From Liolophura sinensis (Eukaryota > Mollusca > Polyplacophora > Chitonida > Chitonidae): a stretch of 64,000 nucleotides of DNA. The notes under the pieces are model-generated. The model worked only from the letters and a program-made list of their open reading frames with translations, did not search any database and was not told where the DNA came from. A program made the position numbers and the translations under genes. The DNA is taken from NCBI RefSeq assembly GCF_032854445.1, contig NC_088303.1, positions 24,221,265 through 24,285,264 of the forward strand, given 5' to 3'. Of this stretch, positions 52,301 through 62,799 are shown one piece after another. Numbering within the stretch: the first letter of the stretch is position 1; each line of letters begins with the position of its first letter.

Positions 52301-55300
52301 ACAAACCCAGCATGTTGAAGGAAGTGCTCAACATCATCACTCTAATTTGCATAACACTTCTACATCTACCTGTCATCAACAATACACCCTGTTAGGAGGA
52401 AGTCAATCAGATAAACAGTTGTGGACACAATAGAAGGCTAGACTTCCATACAAACATAGAGATTTCTCCCTTTGTAGTTGGAGCCTCCATGGCTGAGGTG
52501 GTGAACGTGCCAGCGCAGCGCAGTGCAGTGACCCAGGAATCTCTTACCAATGTGGTTGCTGTGTGTTTAAGTCCAGCTCTTGCTGGCTTCCTTTCCGGCT
52601 GTACGTGGAAAGGCCTGATATCAGCCTGCAAATGGTTATGGGTTTCCTCCCACCAAAATGCTCTTCGCTGTCGTACAAGTGAAATATTTTTGACTACTGG
52701 GTAAAACACCAATCAGATATATAAATAAATAAATAAATGTTTTGTAGTTTATAGATGAACATTCTATAAAGACTCGCAAAGACTTTCCAGATGTTAAATC
52801 AGAAACATGCCTGTTTTATCTAGCCACATTTAAACCTGACATCTGATTGTATGACGGTGTGACTTGAATTCACTAAACAATCGGGTGGTGTTGTTCTCAG
52901 AAGTAACTTTTTATCATCTTTTGCATTACAGATAGCGCTGTTCATTATTTTATCATTCTGATCCGTAATGGGTCACGGATCATTGTCACCGAGATGTTGT
53001 CAACCCACGACGAGAGGATGAGGGGCAGCCTGGACTTCCCTAACCACATCAACCTTAATGACATCACAGGGGACTTTGAGGTCCAGTTAGAGCTATATGG
53101 AATGGTGACTAAACCTTTTTAACAAGTACATACAGGCATACCACAATGTTTTGTTGAAACAGCCCAGTTCTGAACTCTTGACTTGACAAAATGTCATTAA
53201 AACCTGCAATTATGTTCTTAAAAAATCACCTGGGCAAGTCTTTTTTTTTTCTCCAAGGACATATTACATTAGTAATTGACTTTGATTGTGTAGACCTGAC
53301 TTTTTGTTACTTAAATATTAAATAACTTGTCAATGATAAAATGTGAAAAGCAGGAAAACTTTGATCTTAACCATAACCACGGATCAGTTTGTAACGGTTA
53401 TTTGGTTGATGGGCGGATTGTTGACTTTGCTTTCCAGGTTGATATTGTGCATTAGTCCCGCATTTGATGCATTTTGTCATATTTGTCTTCAGTCCATTGT
53501 AAGGGAGGTGAACTTGAAAGACAAGAAGAAAGCTAAAACTCCAAAGAAGAAGAAGGAGTTACGACCAGGTGAGATGCTGGGAAAATTTAAATGAGAGAAT
53601 TTGTTGAAATTCTACGCCTGTCCTATTGCAATGTCAGTTTTACCTAATTCAAGAATACGTGGCTGTGTCAGTGTGTCTGTAATAGTTAGATAACTCAAGT
53701 TATTCTTGTACACTGTACATGTATGTTAATGTTAAACTTTTGGACCAGGTGTTTAACACTATGGTATCTAAATAAAAAAATTTTCAAAAGTCAAGTGACA
53801 AGATTTTCTTTAATATAAAATAACCACTGGATTTACTGACCAGTGATAACGTTGAATTTTATTTAGTGCTATAGTTCATGCTGGCTTCCTCTCTGGCCAT
53901 ACGTGGGAATGTGTGCCAGTAACCTGTGGATGGTGGTGGGTTTCCCCTGGGCTCTGCCTGGTTTGCTCCTATCATATTGCTGGCAGCAATCACACTTACA
54001 GTTGAAATAGTCTTGATTATGGTGTAAACTACTTATCAAATGAATAAACAAATACCTACATACAGTGATGTGCAGACCAGTGAATGTAGATCTTGTGATT
54101 GACAGTTCAGAGTCCTGGCGGTCCTAATGCTGTGATGACATCCAGTTTCAAGCTGATAGCTGTGTTACCTCTATCCATGAAGATGATGGACAAAGCCTGC
54201 TTCAATCTTGACAAGGTGAGAGAACTGTGTTGTATATTTTACTTTCCCATAATGTTCTGTTCTTCCCAATTTTTACGCTATCTGAATTTCTTTCCAGTAT
54301 TTCTATTCCTTTTCCCATCACCATGCAATTTCATCTCCAACTTTTCTCTTTTTTAAGAACTGTTTGTGTCTGTCTTCTTTCCTCAGAACATTATTAACAG
54401 TGTTACCGTTGCATGCTTGCATTCGTATATATTTTTTCCTTTTCATTTCTCATGAGCTCTTCTTTTCACCATGTTTCAGGTTCCATATGTGTCTCCCATA
54501 TACGGCACCATTTACATGAGACTGAAGTGTACCAAAGAGGCCAATGTTCAGGAGAGAGGCTTTCTGGTGAGTTGTGTTTTATGGCTTGGACATCACCCAT
54601 CTGGCTTAATTAAAAAAAGGATGAGAATTTTCAGCTGATCGGGGCCTCCGTGGCTCAGTTGGTTAGCGCAGTAGTGCTATGACCCAGGAGCCTCTCACCA
54701 ATGCGGTCACTGAATACAAGTCCAGCTCATTCTGGCTTCCTCTCCGGCCATTCCTTGGAAGGTCTGCCAGCAACCTGCAGATGTTTCCTCGGTCTGCCCG
54801 GTTTCCTCCCACCATAATGCTGACCGCTGTCATGTAAGTGAAATATTCTTGAGTGCGGCGTAAAACACCAGTCAAATAAATAAATTTCAGCTGATCAGCT
54901 GATTTTTAGGGATCTCAGAATTTTCAGTCTCTAATCTTTAAACTAAATGGCCAAAATTAACTAATTTACTAATGAGGGTCAGCTTGTAGAAGAAATTTCA
55001 GCTGATTTTCAAGAGAAAGATTCTCTTGCCTACAAGCATTGAAATTTTCCTCCAATGGACTGATTTCAGACTATTCTGTTTAAAATGTGAAAAACAAAAA
55101 GCAACAGACTTCATCAAACCTGGTGATTGCTAATGTAATATGGAGTTAGGATCAGGTATTTTCAGACTGTCTTGAGACACTTATTTCTGACATTGAATTC
55201 CCATGACTGTACCAAAATGAATGAAGGAATATGGCTTAAGGTCACTGTGGCCGTGTTACAACCTGACATAATGCTCTACAAGAGACATACAAATGGTTTG

Positions 55301-57268
55301 TTGCTTTAGCTTGTTTGCTTCTGTCCACAGACAATGTTTGAGGATGTGAGTGGGCTGGGGGCCTGGCACAGAAGATGGTGTGTTCTCTCTGCCAACAAGA
55401 TCTGCTTCTGGAAATACCCTGATGAAGAAGGCAAAAAGGTAGGAGCTGTTTTATTTCTTTGTTAACCTACAAGTTTAAATCTTCATCATTTCTGTTCATG
55501 GTTGAAAAGGCCTAATCTAGGTTTAAATTAGGTAAACAGTCAATAAATCTCCACTAAAAATATTTGTAAAATTATCCTCATGATTTGAAGGTTAGCCATC
55601 AAGCTGTGAAATATACGATATATATGATCCAGGACAAATAGTGATGTAATGGTAGACCAACACCTTTTGTGACCTAGAATTCCCTTTATGACCTAGAATT
55701 CTTGTAATGCTCTAAGAATGCGTACTTTCCAAGTTACGAAAACAGCCTAGTGCAAAATGTTTTACTGCATGGTAGTAAAAGAGACAACTTGTCTGTCTTT
55801 TAAAATGGTAATATGGATATACAGGCAATACTACCAACAAGTCAGCATTACTTTGGCAATACTGGATAACGAAGCATCACTCATTTGTTGTATCTCGAAA
55901 CTTGCGAGTTGCTCCTTTATTTACTACAATTAGTAAGACCTCTTAACAAAGATTTCTAGATTACCTTCCAATGTGGTATGTGTAGGATAATTTCAGTGCA
56001 TTCAGCATGTTGAAAGACGTGAGAATGAACCAGACCAAAAAGGCCAGTCCACCAAGGGACCTCACTTTGCTCTCATTATATTTATTTGTGTGATTGGGGT
56101 ATTTCGCCATACTCAAGAATATTTCACTTATAGGATGCCGGCTAGTGTTATGGTGTGAGGAGTGCTTTTAATATATACCCTAAATGACTTCAAATTTTGT
56201 CAACAAAAGGACATTTTTAGAAGCAAATAAATGCCACAAAATATTATTTTTGATGCTGAAACTTACAATTTACCAGTAGAATGTCATCCCGTTTTCCAAG
56301 CAAACCTCAAAACACCTTTCTTAAATCAATAGAACTCAATAGAATCAGGAAAAATGGGCAAGTTAGTCATGAACGAAATTTGTGGTCATTTAGGGTAACT
56401 GAAAAAACAGATATTGGGTTATATTGTCAGTTTTTCAACTGTGAGTTCATCTTTCTCTTTATCTTAGGACCCCATGGGCTTCATTGATCTGAAGCGTTGT
56501 ATCACAGAGAAGGTTGGGGTGATGCCACGAGACATTTGTGCCAGACAGCACACGTTTGAGCTGGTGACTGTGAGACAACCTCGTAAAGGCGAGCAGGATA
56601 CTCTGGTCTCCAAGACATACAGCACAATGACTACTCTCAAGTAAGTCTCTGGTTCAGATGCAGATGCATTCAGTGGTATTGTTTCCTCACAATATTTCAC
56701 TGGCTCATTTGGCTAGTATAAGTAGAGCTGCAGCTGGTTGTTTTGGTACTTGTTTTGGCTGAGACATGAACTCGGAAGGTTTATCAGTCCCCATGATGGG
56801 AAGTGATTTTCTCCAGCCCCGACTCAGTCCTCAGTGATCTCAGGAGTGAAATACTTCTTTAGTACAGCCCTAATCTAATTGTAAATATATCATTCCAGGC
56901 TTCTAAGCACCGAGGAATTGCCCAATAAAATTTTCCCACCTTTCAACCATGAACATGCCATCTTGAGCACTGGCTGTGCAAAGATTTTCTCTTTTACCAA
57001 AGAAACACAGTACTTCACCTAAATGTAACACTTATTTAAACTATACACATACCAACGTATGTTAAATGTTTGAGCTTTTGGATCCTTATGGTACTTCAGA
57101 ATAAAATGTGTTATTGATCTCTATATTTGCAGACACATGTTATCGGCAGACACAAAAGAGGAGCGAATCTTGTGGTGTAACAAGGTGAATCGGGCCCTGC
57201 TGAATATCCGTACATGGCATGCAGACGCTGCCCGTCCCTTCAAGCCACAGGCTGCTGCCAGGCGCTGA
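34394..57268 (+). CDS. ANLN: Anillin, complete 19-exon gene
   Basis: Anillin scaffolds the contractile ring in cytokinesis, binding actin, myosin II, RhoA, septins and membrane. Exons: 34394-34411, 36771-36921, 37282-37410, 38770-38926, 39615-40797, 41433-41642, 42588-42687, 45712-46637, 47203-47306, 48780-48927, 49284-49422, 51544-51699, 52932-53104, 53493-53568, 54106-54215, 54480-54566, 55331-55438, 56468-56640, 57133-57268; 4284 nt, 1427 residues (human about 1124). The N-terminus [14 protein letters not shown] matches the family start. Exon 2 has a basic PRKRR. Exon 5 has four copies of a PVSxRMAxWxxK motif. Exons 10-15 form the anillin homology domain ([23 protein letters not shown]). 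Exons 16-19 form the PH domain (about 1285-1415; [20 protein letters not shown]). All junctions keep frame. Confidence 0.96.
34951..36188 (-). mobile_element. Tc1/mariner transposon, inactive, in ANLN intron 1
   Basis: It is bounded by TA dinucleotides (34949-34950 and 36189-36190). The ends are inverted: GGACATAAGTATTCGTTACT on the left and, reverse-complemented, GGACATAGGTATAATTATTC on the right. Its 1238 bp length fits the family. Confidence 0.85.
35030..35870 (-). pseudogene. Broken Tc1-like transposase
   Basis: Minus-strand pieces read [34 protein letters not shown] (second catalytic Asp region) and [13 protein letters not shown], in family order. Several stops and a frame change interrupt it, and the usual D in SPDLN is C. 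The N-terminal DNA-binding part is barely visible. Confidence 0.85.
37440..37600 (+). repeat. Degraded dispersed repeat in ANLN intron 3
   Basis: Contains TTTGGCAGGTATCTGACAGA, like the body of the second SINE family at 10138-10325. A further string at 37725-37800 (GTGAGTGCTTGGGGTTAAAT) belongs to another repeat I associate with molluscs. Confidence 0.45.
42005..42450 (+). mobile_element. Main-family SINE, split or double copy
   Basis: A tRNA-like head (GTCGAGTGGTTGGCATGCCA) at 42020 is cut off from a second head, body and tail at 42225-42450 (GAGTTCAAGTCCATCTCATG, then CTTGAGTACAGCCTTAAACA). It lies in ANLN intron 6. Confidence 0.7.
49055..49150 (+). mobile_element. Main-family SINE, 3' tail only
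   Basis: GTGAAATATTATTGAGTACG, GTGTAAAACAC and AAATAAATAC mark the tail; head and body are missing. In ANLN intron 10. Confidence 0.6.
50091..50682. mobile_element. Foldback MITE with long inverted arms in ANLN intron 11
   Basis: The left end GGTGGCAGAATCATCC is inverted at the right end (GGACGATTCTGCCACC), with TA on both sides as target duplication. The inverted match continues inward through CAACTTTACATAACTGGACA and TACCTTGATTGGCTACGGT, so arms of about 250 bp surround a short centre near 50370-50460. No protein is encoded. Confidence 0.8.
51640..52250 (+). repeat. Tandem duplication of ANLN exon 12 3' end plus splice donor, about 6 units
   Basis: Units of 103-107 bp, most of them 105 bp, begin near 51640 (in the exon), 51746, 51849, 51953, 52060 and 52162. 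Each copies the exon end (ATCAAGCTGCCTGTGAAGAG ... AAGCTGGGCACCTCAGCCGG) together with the GGTCAGTTCACACC donor region. Copies 2-5 share one open frame (51870-52433), but this is not in frame with exon 12 because copy 1 has a deletion near 51770 and the read-through meets a TAA at 51729. Confidence 0.92.
52482..52738 (+). mobile_element. Main-family SINE, full length
   Basis: The head TGGAGCCTCCATGGCTGAGG starts it, GTTTAAGTCCAGCTCTTGCT is the B-box side, and it ends GGGTAAAACACCAATCAGAT with (AATA)n. In ANLN intron 12. Confidence 0.85.
53868..54055 (+). mobile_element. Main-family SINE, body and tail
   Basis: TTCATGCTGGCTTCCTCTCT to GGTGTAAACTACTTATCAAA, with AATAAACAAA at the end. The head is missing. 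It ends about 50 bp before ANLN exon 15. Confidence 0.75.
54641..54892 (+). mobile_element. Main-family SINE, best full-length copy
   Basis: GGGGCCTCCGTGGCTCAGTT with A box TGGCTCAGTTGGTTAGCGC, a B-box region near 54718, body GGTCTGCCAGCAACCTGCAG, tail TTCTTGAGTGCGGCGTAAAA and AAATAAATAAAT. It defines the family best in this window. In ANLN intron 16. Confidence 0.9.
56080..56165 (-). mobile_element. Main-family SINE, tail fragment
   Basis: TATTTCGCCATACTCAAGAA and TATTTCACTTATAGGATGCC match the inverted tail of the family. In ANLN intron 17. Confidence 0.65.
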
Positions 57269-58510
57269 AAGGAGAGACAACTTCTACACCATGATGCACA
57301 CCATAACGTGCATAACACAATATTACAGATGTAAGGATGTACAATGATGATATTTATGGCTGATACCGCCTTGGTCGAAGGGGGTTTGTTGATCGTTTTA
57401 ATGTTATACCCAACATGTATATATCATAACATAACATTTACACCAAAATGTGAGGCAAGCTCTAAAATTAAAAAGTTGCTCTTTAGTGTGTTCTAAACTC
57501 GACAGCACTTGTTTGGGTGGTTTAATCAGGTGTGAGGGGAAAAAATGCAATTTTATATAATGAACAAAGCCGTGTTATAAACAGAGCAAAACCTCACGAT
57601 CAAAATCCCTAGCAGCAGGTAAAATCATACATATTGAACAAGTTAGGTTTATAGGGCAAATTTGTTATGCTACGTGCTTAGAAATGTAATGACATAGTGC
57701 TTATCTTTTCTGTCTTGTGTTGGGGTTTTACTTGAATTTTCTTAATTAATGATAACATCACATGTAAACTTTGCTAAAATTTGTTTTTTGGGTTTTTTTT
57801 TTTTTAATTTGATGTACAAACATAGTTGTAAGAATCACCAGTTGTATAATCCTACAAGTAACTAATATCTGTTACTCTAATCAGGATCAAACTTTCAAAG
57901 ATAGAACGCAAAAACATTTCTAAAATAAGTTGATAGTATACTATTGATAAAAATAAACAAAGCTTATTTAAACAGTGTGTTAACAATACTGCATGTAAGT
58001 ACCAGTGATGATTTGTGATGGTTAGGATGGATGACAGAAACACAGTTAAGATGTGATTTTGGTAACATGCCTATACAGTAGTTACATATTCATTACAGTT
58101 GTCTTGAAAACTGCATAATTTACAACACACATCACATATTCCATTTTACTTATTTAAAATTATAATATATACTCAATGCTTACTTTTTACATGATAATCT
58201 ACCACAGATGTCACTTTCATTTTTTTTTTTAATGTAAAATTTGATTACAAAGTACAACGATGTTGTCATATGTGGAGCTATGTTTGAAATAACCACATGG
58301 GTGTTGTTTTTAATCAACATCATTTTTATTGTTTAGCTTTTTTTATCATTGAATATTGTCATTCTTTATGTAGCAATATTGAATCATGTCGGTGATTATT
58401 GTGTGACGATGATAAAGCGTTAGTACATTTTCATCTAAAATATTATTGATTATCGGAAGGTTACTGGTACCAACTATAAGTACATGTATATAAATAAACA
58501 AACTAGGGGA
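57269..58510 (+). other. Probable ANLN 3' UTR
   Basis: A/T-rich sequence after the ANLN stop. AATAAA occurs at 58493-58498 and again at 58709-58714, either of which could end the transcript. No repeat interrupts the first 1.2 kb. Confidence 0.55.
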
Positions 58511-58945
58511 TTCATTATTTTTTTAGAGGCTAGAGGTTCATGGTGCACTTGTTGTCAAAGGTCTGAATGAGAAGTTGATAGATGCCAAAATGGGATAGTT
58601 TCTTGTTTGATACCACTCGCTGTAACACACTATTTTCGCCTGTGTATCCATGCATTTACACACATACCCACCCCCCATATACACTGTAACAAACCATGTA
58701 CATGTATAAATAAACTGTAAAGACCACTTTGGTGTTAACTGGCATTGTCCTTTCTCCTCTGGGTGCTGTATTATCTCTTCATCTTGACAAAAACACTGCG
58801 TAGAGAAGAATAGCAACTCCAAAAAAAGACAAATCCTTCATTTTAGTGTTTGACAGAGGCATTGACCTTGAAGAAAAAGGGAAAAAGACATTGTGACCAT
58901 TTGTCATGCCTGGTGTCCTCACCTTCAAGACAATTTAACTTTCTC

Positions 58946-59095
58946 ATGCTTGGGATGGTCTGTCAGCAACGTGCTGATGGTCATGGGTTTCCCCCCAGGC
59001 TCTGCCTAGTTTCCTCCCACCATAATGCTAGCCGCTGTCATAAGTGAAATATTCTTGAGTATGATGTAAGACACCAATCAAATCCATAGATAAAT
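58946..59095 (+). mobile_element. Main-family SINE, body and tail
   Basis: GGATGGTCTGTCAGCAACGT to TGATGTAAGACACCAATCAA. A further tail piece (TTCTTGAGTAAGACGTAAAA) is at 59355-59400. Confidence 0.8.
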
Positions 59096-59629
59096 CAATT
59101 TAACTTTCTTGCCCTATCTGCCAGGTGTGCTGGATTATCTCTTCATCTTCACCAGGACTACTTGATTGGCTCTGGTGTCATGCCTAGTATCCATCACCCT
59201 TCAGATAGTGTTAACTTCCTTGCCCTTTCTCCTACATGTGCTTGATTATGTCTTAATCTTCACAAGGCTGCAGTGATTGGTTGTGGTGCCCTGTCTGGTG
59301 TCAAGAGGCTTCAGATAGGGTCGACTTTCTTGTCCCTTCTCCTCTGTATGCTGAAGTGAATTATTCTTGAGTAAGACGTAAAACACCAATCAAATCAATA
59401 ATTGAAGTGGTGAAAAATAAGCGGTCACCGCTGGTGTGGCCGGTTGGGGAACCTATGAATCTGACTGGTTAAAGGCCACTGGTCTTCCATTAGTATTGTG
59501 TGCATATCTGAATGTCACGTGTGGAAGAGTTCATTGTTTAATTCTCAAATGTCTGTTTGCTTTTGATTAATTTTTACCAACCTACCTATATATATGTTAT
59601 ATTTACCATTCCATTTAAAGTAAAAACAA

Positions 59630-59852
59630 TATTGACTCTCACCAATGCGGTCGCTGCGAGTTGAAGTCCAGCTCATGCTGGCTTCCTCTCTGGCCGTGCT
59701 TGGAAAGGTCTGCCAACGACCTGCGGATTGTTGTGGGTTTCCTCCGGGCTCCACCCGGTTTCCTCCCACCATAATGCTGGCAGCCATCGTATAAGTGAAG
59801 TATTCTTGAGTACGGCGTAAAACACCAATCAAATAAATAAATAAATAAATCT
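59630..59852 (+). mobile_element. Main-family SINE, lacking only the A-box end
   Basis: CTCTCACCAATGCGGTCGCT to GTACGGCGTAAAACACCAAT plus (AATA)5. One of the least diverged copies. Confidence 0.87.
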
Positions 59853-60119
59853 TGATGACTGAGAAAGATGGAAAATGTGCATAAATCAATACGTGGTATA
59901 GCCAATTGACCGGTTTGCTTATGACTGATTCTTATGTGACGATTGAGATTGAGATGGGTGTCTCAGACATACGCCTTTACCATTGAACACGAGATTTTCC
60001 ATGACATTCATTATAAGGAGATTTATACCACTGATTCATTCATTATAAGGAGATTCATAAAGGGACATTCTAGGAAGAGATTCTATGAAGTCTCAAATCC
60101 GGGTCGGCTGATACCAATT

Positions 60120-60345
60120 GCCAAGTGGGTCAAGTGTCTGGGCTCAGCAAACATCTTAACTGGGAGGCGACGAACCTCGCCTCTACAACACCTCTACGGT
60201 GCCCCTGGTTGGGGTCATACCAAAACTTTCAAAATGGTACTAGTTGCCGCCCCAGCTTGGTGCTCAGCAATGAGAGGTTAGAACAAGGGAACAGAAATGC
60301 TTGGTCCGGTGTCAGTATAATGTGACTGGGTGGGCTGTCATGTCT
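60120..60345 (+). repeat. Dispersed repeat
   Basis: Contains GTCCGGTGTCAGTATAATGT, shared in part with 6365-6485. A 112-codon frame from 59943 ends in this repeat and is not a gene. Confidence 0.45.
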
Positions 60346-60489
60346 GGTGTCTTCAGCATGATACTTCATGTGGCTCTTTGGCGGTATGGATTCAGGAAGA
60401 TACGTACACCTATAACAATTCCTCGTCTGAATGGCTGCATGACTGAAAACCTGCTACGTACGACGTAAAACACCAACCATGTATAACGT

Positions 60490-60677
60490 GCTTGAAGGCA
60501 CAGCCCAAGGGAAACTCAGGACCATCCGCAGGTTATTGAAGACCTTCCCACTTAAGGCCGGAGAGGAAACCATCATGAGCTAGACTTGACCCACAAGAGC
60601 GACCGTACTGGTGAGAGGGCCCTGGGTCATTGCACCGTGCTGGTGTTCTAATCCCCTCGCCCACGGAGGACCCCAGA
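60490..60677 (-). mobile_element. Main-family SINE, head half
   Basis: CATCCGCAGGTTATTGAAGA through GAGCTAGACTTGACCCACAA to the inverted head CCCACGGAGGACCCC. The tail is missing. Confidence 0.8.
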
Positions 60678-61621
60678 TAGTACGTAAAGTAAGAAAATAG
60701 GACGAATTCATGCAAAGAGAAGTTGTCAAGACTTATCAATGATTATGAAAAGACATGAAAGACGTCAAGGGGAAAACAAATGCATGCCGTCTCAGCTGAA
60801 TTTATTAATTTACTACCTCGTTCAGATGAACAACTTTAATTGATACTCTAAAATAAGGCATGATCTGTTGACAGAGCATCAGGTTTTGGACTTCTCCAGG
60901 AAGCAGAATACCACCTGCATTTGTTACCGACGTAAAACGGATTATTTTATGATGGAAATATATCCCACTTCAGGTTATGATGATGACTTAGTATATATTT
61001 GTCACGCGATTAAATGGAACATAATTCAAAGAAATCATGGAATCTCTCACATGGTCAGGCCATGTTGAGAATGGTATGCAGACATGATTCTAGTGGCTAA
61101 TATTACAGTTATAATTGTATTTCTTATGCTAAATTAGTCCCACATGATTCTAACTAACAACGAGTCTAGCAAAGCTATCATAAACAAATATAAACTGAAA
61201 ATTGTTGGAAATTGACGCTGGATATTGTTACATGTACATGTGGGCCCTATATACAAAGCTTTCCCACACGCCCGGCATATTAAATTAATATGCCTCAGCA
61301 GTGAGGCACATGAAATATTCGTTTTCATACCAGATATCAGCTGAAGAAATCTTACTTCTTGATATTGACTCGCGTAGGCCCTATTCACAGAGATGGCATT
61401 GAACTGATCTGTGTCAGATTTTGGTCATTTAATGTTACACAAAACCAGACATGCCGGGATCAGTACCTATAATTTACAGGAAACCATAACAGTTGTTTTA
61501 CACGATTCAACACAGGTGAGAAGTTTCTCGAAAAGTTTACTTTAAGTTTATTAAAGAAAACCCACTAACACTAACTAGAGATTACCGGTGCCATAGATTT
61601 CTACGAATACAAGCTCCAAAT

Positions 61622-61895
61622 TTTTGTTTTTGTTTTGTTTTGATTGATGTTTTTCGCCGTACTCAAGAATATTTCACTTATACGACAGCGGCCAGCATTA
61701 TGGTGGGTGGAAACCGGGCAGAGCCCGGGGGAAACCCACGACCATCCGCAGGTTGCTGGCAGACCTTCCCACTTACGGCCGGAGAGGAAGCCAGGTTGAG
61801 CTGGACTTGAACTCACAGCGACCGCATTGGTGAGAGGCTCCTGTGTCCTTATGCTGCGCTAGGGCGCTAACCGACTGAGCCACGGAGGCCCCCCA
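61622..61895 (-). mobile_element. Main-family SINE, full length, inverted
   Basis: Tail GATTGATGTTTTTCGCCGTA, body CAGAGCCCGGGGGAAACCCA, head CTAACCGACTGAGCCACGGA ending in GGCCCCCC. Confidence 0.9.
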
Positions 61896-62187
61896 GACTT
61901 ATTTCAAACAGAGATCGGCAAGCTTCACGTCAGTGTGGATAGTAACTATGATTGTTGGGTATATTTCACAGTCTTCTTACATCTGTTCTGAACGTTTTTT
62001 TTCGCACTTTTTGAAAATACTTATTTAGCCGTTGACAGTAGGCCCCGCCATTTGCGGTCGATGGAACAGCCATTGTACGCAACCCTTAGGCCTACAACTC
62101 TACGTGATAAACTGAATGTAGGCTTGTAAATTTATTCATCTATTTATTTATTAATTTGTTTGTTTGTTAACCTTTGCCGAAAATGTA

Positions 62188-62342
62188 TTTATTTTTTTTT
62201 TTTATTTGGTGTTTTACTCCGTACTCAAGAATATTTTATTTATACGACCGCGGCCAGCATTATCGTGAGATGAAACCGGGTAGAGCTCGGGGGGACCCCA
62301 CGACTGTCCATAGCTTGCTGGAAGACCTTCCCACATTCCTTG
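62188..62342 (-). mobile_element. Main-family SINE, tail half, inverted
   Basis: GTGTTTTACTCCGTACTCAA to TGGAAGACCTTCCCACATTC; the head is replaced by unrelated sequence. Confidence 0.8.
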
Positions 62343-62695
62343 AGCTTTTCTCATGTGAGACGTATAAATTTGGATGTTACATTAATGGCTGCAATGAGTA
62401 TAAAACTGAGCAGACGGATCCAGAGCACCATCGACTGTTCGTTAGCACAAATTTAAGGCCCCCCGAAATAATGAGGGTCGGTTTGGAGGGATTTACTAGT
62501 AGAAATTTCGTCCAAGGTTTAAACTGCGAGCACTTATATAGGTTTAAACGAATATTTTCATGAATGTAATGATGTATTAAGACCGATTCTAAAATAAAAT
62601 GGTATCACCATTACAGAAGTTATTAAACTTCCCAAGTCACTTAAGAAGTCTGACTGCCCTGGCGTCATCAAGGGAAGTAATTTCTGCACGCGGTT

Positions 62696-62789
62696 TGCAG
62701 ACGCGAGCAAGATGTATAATGGCGGACGGAAGCCAAACTCAGGGAGAGCTTTTTGTTCTTTGACACGTTTTCCCATGAGAACACAGAGG
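62696..62789 (+). other. Possible first exon of a plus-strand gene (weak)
   Basis: A more CpG-rich stretch (GCACGCGGTTTGCAGACGCG) precedes ATGTATAATGGCGGACGGAA. A frame from 62712 reaches a good donor, AG|GTATGAG, near 62790, after MYNGGRKPNSGRAFCSLTRF. No partner exon is visible in the remaining 1.2 kb. Confidence 0.2.
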
Positions 62790-62799
62790 TATGAGCATT

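Noticed and set aside
51870-52433. 187-codon frame as a gene
   Set aside because: It is the repeated exon fragment read through intron sequence, with no start context or splice support.
54641-54720. tRNA gene
   Set aside because: A and B boxes are present, but there is no cloverleaf with anticodon stem; it is the head of a SINE found many times in the window.
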